A stretch of DNA of 64,000 bases from Lepidostoma basale (lineage: Eukaryota > Arthropoda > Insecta > Trichoptera > Lepidostomatidae): assembly GCA_022606425.2 (NCBI GenBank), contig JAHDVF020001600.1, positions 744,001 through 808,000 of the forward strand, in the 5' to 3' direction. Each line of letters opens with the position of its first letter. Position 1 is the first letter of the stretch. The translations under genes and the position numbers were made by a program. This document shows, in pieces, positions 1 to 9,068 of the stretch. The notes beneath the pieces are model-generated. The model was given only the letters and a program-made list of their open reading frames with translations. It was not told the origin of the DNA and did not search any database.

Positions 1-279
1 ACGAATGGATGAGAGTAGTAGTGGTTAAAAAGTTGTATACAAGCAGCGTGAGTGGGAAAAGAAGCCGAGGACGACCGAGGAAAACATGGCATGACCAAAT
101 TAATCAACTACTAAAAGGCAGCCACATTCGAAGTCGGAATAATCGACGTGCGTGCATGGTATGATGTATGAATGTAGAGGAAGCCCGAGAGGTATGCCAG
201 GACAGGCCAGTGTGGCGATCCATCCTCTCTGCCTACGCCTCCAGGGAAATGGCGTGATGGTTATTTAGTTAGTTAGTTT
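1..279 (+). mobile_element. LINE-A, 5'-truncated 3' end
   Basis: End of the LINE-A reverse-transcriptase ORF: MVKKLYTSSVSGKRSRGRPR, then KTWHDQINQLL and a VWRSILSAY-like end, stop TGA, then (TTAG)n. One in-frame stop and a frameshift near the left edge show it is dead. It continues off the left edge. The same subfamily recurs at 58.26-58.73 kb on the other strand. Confidence 0.85.
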
Positions 280-322
280 TTTATAAATTATCCTATTTAT
301 TATTATTATTATATTATTAGTC
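277..322 (+). mobile_element. LINE-D 3' tail remnant
   Basis: A short stretch matching the extreme 3' end of LINE-D (ATAAATTATCC then (ATT)n), directly after the LINE-A tail. Compare 40.90-40.94 kb. Too short to say how it arrived. Confidence 0.5.
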
Positions 323-666
323 ACACAATAATGAAACAAAATAAAAAATTTAATGAACTTTATTTTTGCAATTATTACAATTGAAGCAAATAGCATTCTT
401 ATTCACAATATAAAAAAAAACATGGTTGTTTATTTCAATGTTTGAATATAATGTTTTTAGATTTTTCTATTACCACCCACACTATTGCAATTTCATCACC
501 CACACTATTGCAAACATTCTCCCCGGAATTAATAGAACCCTACCATATTATGATTCTTTAAATAGAAGAAATTCTTGTAAATGGAACATGAGATTCACCG
601 TTTACTTAAGTGCCTTGCAAAATCAGTTTTATACTTGTTTTAATACAAAATATTTTCTGGCAGATA
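323..666. other. AT-rich stretch, no gene seen
   Basis: No domain or repeat family recognised. It holds a 17-bp direct repeat (CACCCACACTATTGCAA) at 474-490 and 497-513, 23 bp apart. Confidence 0.5.
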
Positions 667-1276
667 ACACACAAGTATGTGTATCTCGGTCATAAAATCA
701 TACTTGGAAAAGAGAATCAAACTGCAGAGCTACCTCGAAGAGTTGGACTGGGTTGGGCTGCCTTTGGTAAACTAAGACATGTCTTTGAAAATGATGAAAT
801 ACTGGTTTGTCTCAAAAGAAAGGTCTACAACATGTGTATACTGCCCATGATGACATACAGACTAGAGACGACAACTCTTACAGCAAAAAGTGTCCACAGG
901 CTCAAGTGTACACAGAGGTCCATGGAAAGACAGATACTTGGTGTGAGCTTGCGTGACCGCATAAGGAATAAAGAAATCAGACGCCGCACCAGGGTTGCTG
1001 ACGTCATGGACCGAGTGGCAAAATTGAAATGGCAATGGGCTGGACACTTGGCTAGACAGGGTGGCAACAGATGGGCACCCAGGATACTCAGTTGGAGACC
1101 ATGGGAAAGTGTCGAAGTGTCGGAAGGCCACCGATGAGATGGACCGATGATATTTTCAAAAGGGTTGGAAAATCTTGGATACAAAGGGGGCAGGATAGAG
1201 ACGGAGTGGAGGAAATTGGAAGAGGCCTATATCCAGCAGTGGAGGGAAGAAGGCTAGCAAAGAAGAAGAAGCACAC
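667..1276 (+). mobile_element. LINE-B (RTE-like) 3' fragment, unit 1
   Basis: C-terminal part of a non-LTR reverse transcriptase: YLGHKIILGKENQTAELPRR, CLKRKVY, ILPMMTYRLETTTLT, SMERQILGVSLRDRIR and LKWQWAGHLARQ blocks in one frame to about 1110. A frameshift then moves GRPPMRWTDDI to another frame. The 3' tail is (GAA)n at 1260-1273. No RT catalytic core is present, so it is a 5'-truncated copy. Related copies at 9355-10036 and 17165-17852 are part of the same duplication series. Confidence 0.85.
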
Positions 1277-1339
1277 AAGAAAGGTTTTTCGTCTGCATGT
1301 AAAGTTTTAATTCTCTTGTGGATGAATTCCTGTTATAGC

Positions 1340-1580
1340 TCATAAACTCTCCATTTTTACGGAATATTCTTCACACTCTTTCTTAACATCATTGCAAATT
1401 GAGTCTACTTCCTGATCTGGATAGATGCTCCCGGATTCAACGGGAGAATGTGGTTCTGCTTTGATCGTGTTTGGCAGATTTTGTGATATTCCGGTAATTA
1501 AGCTGAGAGGAGGTATTTCGATAACTAAACTCTTTGCAGATGGAACAATCCGCAGTGTGTGTTGCAATTTATCGGGTTCT
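1340..1580 (-). CDS. terminal exon c of a host-type gene, unit 1
   Basis: Minus-strand exon that follows a good acceptor (TTTATTTTCAG, 1581-1591) and runs 79 codons to TGA at 1340-1342. The product starts EPDKLQHTLRIVPSAK and ends VKKECEEYSVKMESL, with an acidic IKAEP motif in the middle. Exon b ends with two bases of a codon and this exon supplies the third, so the two join in frame (R). The paralogue at 10105-10324 keeps the frame despite a 21-bp deletion, which is what coding constraint predicts. IKxEP/VKxE motifs are common in acidic linkers of insect nuclear proteins; I do not recognise the protein and assign no function. Confidence 0.6.
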
Positions 1581-1680
1581 CTGAAAATAAAGAATAAGTT
1601 TAATTTCTTACTTAAAATTATATATTTATTGTTTCTTGAACAATGATGTAAAATTCAATATTGAATAATAAAAACACTTT

Positions 1681-1990
1681 GTTTAATTGTATCTCAATAG
1701 AGACGAAGACGCAAACTGGAAACTGAATATGGATGATCAAGGTGTTTACAGGACTTATGACCTGTCATTGGTTGGGTTAAGCGCACGCTTTATGTAATTA
1801 CAACATTCCCCATTCCACCTTTGTTATTATGATCATGCATGACAAATTTTGGAAGATGTATATATACTTCAAATCCATATCTATCTTCACGTGTCAGTTT
1901 TAATTGTCCATCTATGTAGATTTGATTGCACTTGTGAATCTTTTCAAGATTAACCTATACAACCGACCCACTAACGCCATCTATGGAGAA
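1681..1990 (+). repeat. repeat H, near full length
   Basis: Unclassified roughly 300-bp dispersed repeat that starts near TATCTCAATAGAGACGAAGA and ends near AACGCCATCTATGG. The same sequence occurs in reverse at 30185-30492; shorter forms lie at 18.85-19.09 and 25.36-25.48 kb. Its first half also forms the arms of the foldback elements at 18.33 and 20.36 kb. No ORF and no terminal inverted repeats in this long form. Confidence 0.7.
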
Positions 1991-2079
1991 TTATAATAAC
2001 CATATCATGGTTAAATAAAGGGGTTTTATTATTTTATATGTATCTATAAGTTAAAAATGTCTAACCACAAAGTCAGTTC

Positions 2080-3362
2080 TTAACTGACCATCACGCCGTC
2101 TCGGTAGGCAGTAAGAATGGACTGCCACACTTTTCTTTCCTGACATATTTCTCTCGCTTCTTCGACATTTATACATCGTGTCATGCACGCACGTTAATTT
2201 CCCTGACTCCTCACGTGCCCGACATTCAATATTTGATTTATTTGATCGTGCCACGTTTTCGGTCTTCCGATTCTATTTCTAGTTCCATTTACATCGTAAA
2301 CATATAAAAAAAAATTGCCATTCTTTCTTCATTCATATATTTTTAACCATTCTTCCCTCCTCCATTTGTTCCATATGTCCAAACCATCTTATTGACCCTT
2401 TCTTGATTTTATTTATCACGCATTCATCCACTTTACACTCCTTTCTTACTTCATCATTAGATATCCTGTCATACAATATTTCCCGCACATTCTTCTTAGT
2501 GATCTCATTTCTACGGCGTTTAACCTGTTTTCATCCTTCTTCTACTAAATCCAAGCTTCACTTCCATACATAAGGGTCGGGACTAGAACTCCATTGTGTA
2601 CTTCCATCTTTGCTTATTTGCGATAGTGACTTTGAGTGCACCATTCATTTTGTTTCCAGCTCCAACCCTTCTTCCGATATCTTTCTCCATTCTTCCATTT
2701 CTTGTAAACATGCTTCCCAGATAAACAAATTCGGTAACTTGCTTTAATTTCTCAACAAAAAAAAAAAAAACCCTCACGCCGTTTCTCCGCAGGGGTAGGC
2801 AGAGAGAATGGACCGCCACACTACTCTATCCTGGCACACCTCTCTAGCTTCCTCCACATTCATACATCGAGTCATACACGCACGTCGATTCTTCCGGCTT
2901 CTGACATGACCAACTTTTAATATTTGATTAATCTGGTCATGCCATGTTTCCCTCGGTCTACCTCGACTCTTTACTTCATTTACATTGTTAACGTATACTT
3001 TTTTAACCATTCTTTCTTCACCCATGCGCTCCATATGTCCGAACCAACGAAGCGAACCTTTCATAATTTTGTTCATAATACCTTCTTTCGCTCTACACTC
3101 CTTCCTAATATCAGCATTTGAGATTCTGTCGTACATCGTTCTACCACACATACGTCTTAGGGACCTCATCTCTACCGCATTTATTCTGCTCTCATTTTTC
3201 TTCTGCCAGTTCCATGCTTCGCTTCCATACATAAGGGTTGGAACCAGAACTCCATTGTGAACGACCATTTTCGCTTTCATTGATAAATTCTTGTTTCCAA
3301 TAACTACTTTTAAAGCTCCATTCACTTTGTTTGCTTTAATTTCTCACCGTTCGAATACCATA
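2080..3362 (-). mobile_element. LINE-A fragment split by another LINE-A
   Basis: Minus-strand LINE-A whose 3' end (tail plus ACGGCG end) lies near 2080. Its FVYLGSMFTRNGRMEKDIGR region reaches 2738, and after an inserted LINE-A the remaining bases resume at 3347-3362. It is degraded, with frameshifts. The interruption carries a 16-bp target duplication (see the inner copy). Confidence 0.75.
2755..3330 (-). mobile_element. LINE-A inserted in LINE-A, with 16-bp target duplication
   Basis: Open for 183 codons on the minus strand (3325 to 2774): MNGALKVVIGNKNLSMKAK, VLVPTLMYGSEAWNWQKKNE, RWFGHMERMGEERMVKK, GRPRETWHDQINQILK and VWRSILSAYPCGETA, then stop. The tail here is T-rich on the minus strand rather than TTAG. 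The 16-mer TTGCTTTAATTTCTCA occurs at 2739-2754 and 3331-3346, an exact target-site duplication. A young, 5'-truncated copy. Confidence 0.85.
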
Positions 3363-3433
3363 CCATTTTCTTCGGTGGATATATTTCTATTAGCATTAAT
3401 ACATTTATTTAGAATGGAGGCAATCATTCTTAC

Positions 3434-3607
3434 CTCGTATTGCATTGTTGTTCGGATTTGATAATTGGATAAGCGGACTCTTTATATGGTGAACGGTTGT
3501 CAGTTATTCGATCTGAGTCTCCATGTAAGCTAACGTTGTCCTGCTGTGTGAGTGGAGTTTCATTCTCAACCTTTACCGTTGTTTCTTCCACTTCGGCCGT
3601 CGCGTTT
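3434..3607 (-). CDS. internal exon b of a host-type gene, unit 1
   Basis: Minus-strand exon of 174 nt bounded by acceptor TATTTTACAG (from 3608) and donor GTAAGA (to 3433). One base, 57 codons, two bases; the frame is fully open. Product starts NATAEVEETTVKVENETPL and ends YPIIKSEQQCNT. It is polar and acidic with a KSEQ/KSEP motif. The copy at 11298-11471 has the same length, sites and phase with scattered substitutions. The phase fits exon c. Function unknown. Confidence 0.6.
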
Positions 3608-3745
3608 CTGTAAAATACAAATCAATACAATTACTGCGAAAAAATGTGCGCTTATTTATTTACGCACGTAAGAAGTTATATAGGGTATTTCAATAGGGAC
3701 GCTCTTGCAAAATGTCCATGGTGGTGTGTGCTATCCTATTGGAAC

Positions 3746-3862
3746 CAGTGGCGCTACTCCCATAGAAGCCCAGAAGCCAGACTTGCGAAAGAAATTTTGA
3801 ATCAAAACCTCTTCTGGCAAACAGAGGTTCAGCTGTTGTGGCTATTCTTCTTATACTATCTA
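3746..3862. mobile_element. hAT-MITE, one end only, unit 1
   Basis: Begins CAGTGGCGCTACTCCCATAG and matches the first 110 bp of the complete element at 51876-52124. The right half is lost where LINE-A begins. Confidence 0.7.
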
Positions 3863-4358
3863 ACTAACTAACCATCACGCCGTCTCTCCGGAGGGGTAGG
3901 CAGAAAGAATGGACTGCCACACTTTTCTTTCCTGACATACTTCTCTCGCTTCCTCTACATACATACATCTTGTCATGCACGCACGTCGATTTCTCCGACT
4001 CCTCACGTAGCCATCATTCAATATTTGATTAATTTGATCGTGCCACATTTTCCTCTATTTCTAGTTCCATTTAAATCGTTTTAATTTTTATAACATATAA
4101 TTTTTTTACCATTCTTTCTTCATTCATTCTTTCCATGTGTCCAAACCATCTTAATGATCCTTTCATTATTTTGTTCATAACACCATCATTCGCACCGCAT
4201 TAACTTTTTACATTTTCATTTGACACTCAGATCCACAGATTCGTCTAAGAGATCTCATTTCTACTGCATTTATTCTACTTTCATCCTTCTTTTGCCAGTT
4301 CCATGCTTTGCTTCCATACATAAGGGTCGGTAGAAGAACACCATTGTGCACTGCCATT
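3863..4358 (-). mobile_element. LINE-A fragment, unit 1
   Basis: Starts with the complement of the TTAG tail and the CTCCGGAGGGG hairpin and runs back through degraded GRPRKTW, RWFGHME and TLMYGSEAW regions to about 4358. Multiple frameshifts. Matches 11782-12278, so it predates the duplication. Confidence 0.8.
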
Positions 4359-4581
4359 CAAACATTCATTTATCCAAAAAAAGGCCCCCCAGACTTGTAT
4401 CGCCAAAGACGAAATTTGGGTTCGCTTATAATGAAAATAAAATTTGATTGTTTGCACACATTCATTTCTATAACCTTCAATGTTGAAGGAACGATTCACA
4501 TCAAATTTAACAGATGTTGCTTTAACAACATGGCCACTACAACATAACAAACTTCGAGCGTCCCTAATAAAAAACTCTATA

Positions 4582-4890
4582 CAATAGAACGTCGTTTATC
4601 CGGACTTTAGTTAACCGGAACGTCAATTATCCGGACAAGCCGAGATGATGAAGCGTACCTTGACCTTATCTATCATGGTTTGAAGAGCACTACTCAATTG
4701 CTTTTATTAAAATGAATCCGCAATTTAGGTGCAAAAAAAGACAAATAAATCTTGTTAAAAAAAAAATAGGTCTACAACTAGGAAGAAGAAGAAGAAGAGT
4801 CTTATTTTGCTACAAGAATTAGCGCCTGTTTGATTATCCGGAAAAATCGGTATCCGGTCCCAATAAGTATAGATAAACGACGTTCTATTG
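4582..4890. mobile_element. pogo/Tigger-like MITE
   Basis: A 19-bp perfect inverted repeat CAATAGAACGTCGTTTATC at 4582-4600 and 4872-4890, with TA before the left end and internal TTATCCGGAC motifs typical of pogo/Tigger ends. No transposase. It cuts into exon a. The left part also exists at 12489-12680. Confidence 0.75.
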
Positions 4891-5102
4891 TGCTTATTTG
4901 GCGTAATAAAACAAATGAAAATATTGACTCGTTTTCATTCAAAGCCATTTTCATATTTCTCTTTCGTTGTCTATGGAGCCGCATACGTTCTACGGCTGTC
5001 ATGGCTTTTTTAATTGGAACAGAAACTCCTTGAGCTGCTTTTTCAGACTTTTTTCTCTGTCGATAGCGCTGGCACACTTCCGCATTAGTCATTGGTCGGC
5101 GA
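4891..5102 (-). CDS. exon a with twin basic motifs, unit 1 only
   Basis: Minus-strand reading frame after an acceptor TTTTCATTCTAG (5103-5114), one base into a codon, matching the phase of exons b and c. It encodes RRPMTNAEVCQRYRQRKK and then a second like motif MTAVERMRLHRQRKR about 30 residues on, both Arg/Lys-rich. ATG at 5092-5090 could be a start if this were a first exon. The frame runs into the pogo MITE at 4890, so the original donor is lost or displaced. The TNAExxxRYRxRKK motif is of a kind seen near the N-terminus of many insect proteins of unknown role; DNA binding is a guess. Confidence 0.4.
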
Positions 5103-5289
5103 CTAGAATGAAAATAAAAGATATATATAAGATTATTAGATTAAACAAGTTTCATTAAATTTATAAATATATAATTAAATATAAAAAACTTAACCTCATT
5201 TTTTAATAACACTTTTTCACTGAATAATTTTTCACTACACAAAAATTTATAAATAGCTAACTAACTTAGGCTCGGGAGGTACAGACGAA

Positions 5290-5580
5290 GATGTAGCCAG
5301 CAGACTCAACAAGGCAAGTGGAGCTTTCGCTATGCGCTATGGATGAAGGAAGAATGGTTAAAAAGATATATACAAGTAGTGTGAATGGAAAAAGTAGTGG
5401 AGGAAGGCCAAGGAAGACATGGCATGGCCAACTTAATCAGTTATTGAAAGGGCCATGTTCGAAGTAGGATCAATCGACGAGCGTGCATGTCACGATATGT
5501 GAATATAGAAGAGGCGCGAGAGTTATGTCAGGATAGAACAACGTGGCAAAGCTACGATGGCAGTGCATTATGGTGTTCTT
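5290..5580 (+). mobile_element. chimeric LINE fragments, unit 1
   Basis: A piece reading LGSGGTDEDVASRLNKASGA (RTE-type YLG block) runs into a LINE-A 3' piece (MDEGRMVKKIYTSSVNGK, GRPRKTW). That in turn runs into another LINE-A piece (AKLRWQCIMVF, from KAKMAVH). The same junctions recur at 13510-13830, so the chimera formed before the duplication. Confidence 0.7.
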
Positions 5581-5587
5581 CTTCCTT

Positions 5588-5856
5588 GGGATTCTAGGAT
5601 ACATTCATCTGCCTTACATTCCTTTCTTACTTCATCATTAGATATTATTTTCATTAATTCATCTTAGTGACCTTATTTCTACGGCGTTTATCCTACTTTC
5701 ATCCTTCTTCTGCCAACTCCAAGCTACACTTCCATACATAAGGGTCAGCACTAGAACTTCATTGTGCACGGCCATCTTTGCTTCAGTCGATATATTTCTA
5801 TTTGCGGTAATGACTTTGAGTGCACCATTTATTTTGTTTCCAGCTCCAACCCTTCT
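5588..5856 (-). mobile_element. LINE-A middle fragment
   Basis: Minus-strand LINE-A from the RSLRR region back to ERRVGAGNKINGALK. It ends inside the target duplication of the element S copy at 5870-6062. Confidence 0.75.
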
Positions 5857-5869
5857 TTCGATATCTTTA

Positions 5870-6062
5870 ACTAACTAAACTAACTAACTAACTAACTAAC
5901 CATCACGCCGTCTACCCGAAAGGGTAGGCAGAAAGAATGGACTGCCACACTTTAATCGATGCCGTACTCCCACCTTCTCTTTTCGCCATCGCAAGAGACG
6001 CGGTGTGATGGGTTGCGAACCTCATCGCCACCAAAAGGCATCTCCCGCGCACACTTGGATCG
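5870..6062 (-). mobile_element. element S (SINE-like) with 13-bp target duplication
   Basis: 193 bp. The 3' end, about 60 bp including the hairpin, ACGGCGTGATGG and (TTAG)n, is that of LINE-A; the rest (GTGCGCGGGAGATGCC, GGTGGCGATGAGGTTCGC) is unrelated. TTCGATATCTTTA flanks it at 5857-5869 and 6063-6075. It shows mobilisation of S as a unit, presumably by LINE-A machinery. Confidence 0.8.
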
Positions 6063-6149
6063 TTCGATATCTTTATATATAGTATATTTAAATTTGCTGT
6101 CTATATTGATTTTGTTTCTTATATGTATCGGAATATATTTATAATATTA

Positions 6150-6262
6150 ATTTATGGCAACGACAATTGCCACACCAAAGATCCCGGGTTCGATTCCCGT
6201 TCAATTCGTCTTTGGCCTGGTAGAATTAATATGACAATAAAAATGGCAATATATTAGCTACC
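6150..6262 (+). mobile_element. tRNA-like SINE, 5'-damaged
   Basis: Contains a perfect pol III B-box (GGTTCGATTCC, 6188-6198), then CTTTGGCCTGG, GACAATAAAAATGG and TATTAGCTACC shared with the other SINE copies in the window. The A-box half is missing. Confidence 0.7.
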
Positions 6263-6790
6263 TTTCAGGTCCAAATATCCATTCCACGTCTCTTGGCTTC
6301 GGGTCATGTGGCGACCAATTGGCTTGCTTTTGGATCATTCCCGTGGCCATTAAACGTTCACTCACTGTTGATACACCAACATTTAACGCTTCTGCCAGTT
6401 GTTTGAGTGTTCGATTTGGATCTTCATCGAGTAAAGACTCCAATTGCTCGTCTTCAAACTTTTTCGGTCTTCCAGGGCGATCTTTGTCTTCAATGCTAAA
6501 ATCACCAGCTTTGAAGCGTCTATACCGTTCTCTGCATGATTTATCCGATGGGGCACGATCGCCGTAAACTTCCACAAGCATTTTATGCGCCTCGGCTGCA
6601 TTCTTCTTCGAATTGAAACAAAATAACAAAACTTCCCGCAAATGCTTCTTATTTACCACGAAAGTCGACATTTTAAGGAGCGATAAAACAAATTTCGATG
6701 CGAAAATGACAACGCGAACTTAACTCAATTGACAGAAGACAGAGCCCTCTGTTGTAAAACGGACCGAACTTTCCGAAACACCCAATTTTT
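6258..6790 (-). pseudogene. mariner-family transposase, N-terminal fragment
   Basis: Open from ATG at 6671 to 6258: MSTFVVNKKHLREVLLFCFN then a paired helix-turn-helix region (YRRFKAGDFSIEDKDRPGRP; TLKQLAEALNVGVSTVSERL) and WSPHDPKPRDVE, as in the N-terminal DNA-binding part of mariner transposases. All catalytic acidic residues lie in the missing C-terminal two thirds; the reading frame ends at the SINE junction. The upstream end GGGTGTTTCGGAAAGTTCGG (complement near 6765-6785) looks like a mariner inverted repeat. Confidence 0.85.
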
Positions 6791-7419
6791 TATGTATTCC
6801 CGATCAATAACGTTTTTTCAATAGGCAACTTTGGCTCCACATTTTTGGCTCCGTTGACTAGTGAAGACGTGTGTTATAATTATTTTCTTCTTTGTAATAT
6901 TTTGCCTTTCTTTTAAATAAAAAAAATCTCTTCTATCTATAAATGTGTCCTTCGGGAACTCATTTAAGACGCTTGTTGAATCCATTTGTGACATTTGCGG
7001 TGATACTGGACAAACGAAGTACCAACGTTGGTTAAAAAAAAATCGAAATATAAATATTAATTTGAAAGACGCGCCTCGTAAGTGAACGTAGCTCGTTGCA
7101 AAAGTGAAGAAATGTGGAGAAAATCATAAACTAAAATGTCAACAAATGTTTCCTTGCTACATCCGAAATCTCGCCTTTTCCGTGATCGTAATAACCATGT
7201 TTGACTGTATATGCAATGCTCCAATATCAATTTTTAATAATAACCACGTTCAGTATAACTGAGGAAGAGGCGTTTGTATAGCTGACTAATTAGTTAGGTA
7301 TACCCGACCATTATCACGTTCACAAACTGGGGTTTGTACGAGTGAACTTAGTCAGTAAAATGAATTTACATTGCTATTTATCATTGAAGGGTAACTTCAT
7401 GATGTTTGTTTTGTATACA
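6791..7419 (+). pseudogene. AT-rich interval with a possible mariner N-terminal remnant
   Basis: Mostly unrecognised. Around 6990-7110 the plus strand can be read SICDICGDTGQTKYQRWLK then NINLKDAPRK and a stop. This resembles the loop between the two helix-turn-helix units of mariner transposases. The match is short. From about 7180 on the sequence is shared with unit 2 (from about 14920). Confidence 0.3.
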
Positions 7420-7545
7420 GAAGGTTACCCACCGCTTAAACCAAAGACAATGTGACAATCACACTGCCATCGCCGGGAATCAAACTCAGGATCTTCAGTG
7501 CGTCAATCATAGCTCTTGCTACTCTCCCACGAGGGCTGCACTTCC
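7420..7545 (-). mobile_element. tRNA-like SINE, partial, unit 1
   Basis: Minus strand carries a decayed A-box (GGGAGAGTAGCAAGAGC) and B-box (GTTTGATTCCC), then GGCGATGGCAGTGTGATTG. The unit 2 counterpart is 15418-15600. Confidence 0.7.
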
Positions 7546-8016
7546 GAATATGGGATACAGCACTCAATTTTACCCTTTAAACGCGCCTAAAGGCATATAA
7601 CTTCAATAAGCTTTTAACGTTTTTCACACACCGAACAACCGATAGCGTTCTCGATAATGTGATGTGATAAAAATCTGTTCAAACTGCTGAACTATATAAA
7701 AAAAACATATCGATGGCTTAAATAGTAAATTTGTCAACTCAACTTTCGGTCGAAAATGGTTTATGAATGCTAACTTGTTCCAAAAACTAACTAACTAACT
7801 AACCAACAACCCGTCTCTCGATCTCATAGACGAATGTTTGATAAATCTCTGCTAATGAGAGTATTATGAACAAGATATCGAGAACACGGCGTGATAGTTA
7901 GTTATATTATACTTGAAATTAGATAATATACGACTTAGGCGTATATAAGTTTAGCTCTAATTGCTAATTTTTCTTATATCTGTTGAAAACAGTGTTAAAA
8001 ATGTGATTTGGTGGAT
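7546..8016. other. AT-rich interval with a scrambled LINE-A scrap
   Basis: 7546-7825 is shared with unit 2. 7826-7905 is a compressed LINE-A remnant (CGAATGTTTGATAAATCTC, a few codons around GTTATGAACAA, then ACGGCGTGATAGTTAG) absent from unit 2. The rest is unrecognised. Confidence 0.5.
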
Positions 8017-8070
8017 GTTTTATGCAGGGGCTAGAATATAAATGATTCCATTCTAGCCCCTGCATAAAAC
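8017..8070. repeat. 54-bp perfect hairpin
   Basis: Two 21-nt arms, GTTTTATGCAGGGGCTAGAA plus T and its exact complement, at 8017-8037 and 8050-8070 around a 12-nt loop. It abuts the 9-bp duplication of the next element. It may be a collapsed hAT-type end pair (CAGGGGC core) or a foldback transcript; nothing decides this. Confidence 0.85.
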
Positions 8071-8079
8071 AACGTTACA

Positions 8080-8116
8080 CAAGGTATATAGAATAAATAT
8101 TATTCTATATACCTTG
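8080..8116. mobile_element. 37-bp palindromic mini-element with 9-bp target duplication
   Basis: CAAGGTATATAGAATAA, three bases, then its exact complement. The 17-bp arm equals the left end of the THAP-bearing element at 15847-16700. AACGTTACA occurs immediately on both sides (8071-8079, 8117-8125). The simplest reading is a mobilised pair of left ends of that family. Confidence 0.8.
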
Positions 8117-8213
8117 AACGTTACATATATTTCCGTCTCCTGAAAAGTTATAAACGAATTGACAAATTTACACTTGAGCCATCGATGTATATATTTTTTA
8201 AATACACTATTAC

Positions 8214-8494
8214 TTTTTTGGCCTGCCCTTTTTCGGAGTTTTAAACACGAACGAATCGGACTGTGTTTCAGCGTCGACTTCGTTTAATATATTGATTAAA
8301 GTTTTCCTTGAAATTCCGGTAGCACTCGCAACCCGCTCTTGGACCTTCTTAAAATAGTGGCTTCCATCGTCGTCCTTGTAATTTTTAAATTTGTTCGCTT
8401 CCTTCGCGAAATATTTATAAACATTGTAAACAATTTCGCGCGACTGAGCGTGTACAGGTTTCCCTCTTTTTAAATTAGATACTATAGATGCCAT
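8214..8494 (-). CDS. helix-turn-helix exon, Tc1/mariner-like transposase N-terminus
   Basis: Minus strand, ATG at 8494-8492 in good context (AAAATGG). An in-frame ATG 20 codons upstream (8554) is possible but less likely. Product begins MASIVSNLKRGKPVHAQSRE. It holds YNVYKYFAKE and a helix-turn-helix near VQERVASATGISRKTL, and ends with FKTPKKGRPKK. This is the arrangement I know from the N-termini of insect DDE_3 (IS630/Tc1-type) transposases, in which an intron often follows the KKRPRK-like patch. A GTAATA donor (8213-8208) would leave two bases of a codon, a phase compatible with exons a, b and c downstream on the same strand. No DDE domain is present nearby. Confidence 0.5.
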
Positions 8495-8962
8495 TTTAGA
8501 CAGCAGGTCTAAAAACTTAGAAATAAATTGACAAGACGCTGTAATGCTCGACAAAGGCTGAAAAAATCGCGATGCAACTCGTGTATGAATGACAGAGACG
8601 ACGCTATACGTCGTTTATAGCCGACGGTCTCTTTCTTAAGCTCGATGTGTCTTTACTCTTCGCCGGGTGTTGTGAGATTGTTTGACAGCTGTCAATGACA
8701 AGCCACCGAAATGCAAATAATTAAGAGATAAAATTTTGTCTTACACATTAAAACATTGACTTCTTAATTATTTCACTCGATGTCCTAAATTATTATATTC
8801 TATCAACATCTATAAATATATATTTTATGAACGCATTTTTGTCAGCTTTATTTACATCACACCGATTACATCCATAGACAAAGGAATGAATCATAGATAA
8901 CGAATTTAAATGAGTATTGCTAGTATTAAAAAAAAATTGTTTTACAACAACAACAAAAACAA
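8495..8962. other. upstream region of the helix-turn-helix exon
   Basis: AT-rich, no coding signal. The part from about 8790 (AACATCTATAAATATATATT) is shared with unit 2 from 16700 and provides the unoccupied version of the site hit by the THAP-bearing element. Confidence 0.5.
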
Positions 8963-9068
8963 ACCATCACGCCGTTTCGCCGCAGGGGTAGGCAGGTCTA
9001 CCTCGACTCCTTACTCCATTTACATTGTTAACGTATACTTTTTTAACCATTCTTTCTTCACCCATGCG
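8963..9068 (-). mobile_element. LINE-A remnant with internal deletion
   Basis: The ACGGCG end and GCAGGGGTAGGCAG hairpin join directly to the GRPRE / VNDVNGV region; about 170 bp between are missing. The tail has decayed into an A/C-rich run. Confidence 0.75.

Larger units (their letters stand above)
3674..4581. mobile_element. mariner-type MITE, unit 1, carrying nested insertions
   Basis: Inverted ends of mariner type: left TATAGGGTATTTCAATAGGG (3674 on), right the complement of CGTCCCTAATAAAAAACTCT near 4558-4578. Between them sit a hAT-MITE end and a LINE-A fragment. The unit 2 equivalent is 11535-12488. No transposase remains. Confidence 0.5.

Noticed and set aside
474..513. CRISPR-like direct repeat pair
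   Set aside because: Two 17-bp repeats with a 6-bp gap in an insect-type sequence; no array.
825..1184. Minus-strand frames of 89-119 codons
   Set aside because: They lie opposite LINE-B coding sequence and translate to its antisense. The same holds for most antisense frames at 9.6-10.0, 17.4-17.7 and 26.3-26.9 kb.
6258..6671. Intact SETMAR/mariner gene
   Set aside because: Only the DNA-binding third is present; the catalytic domain is missing.
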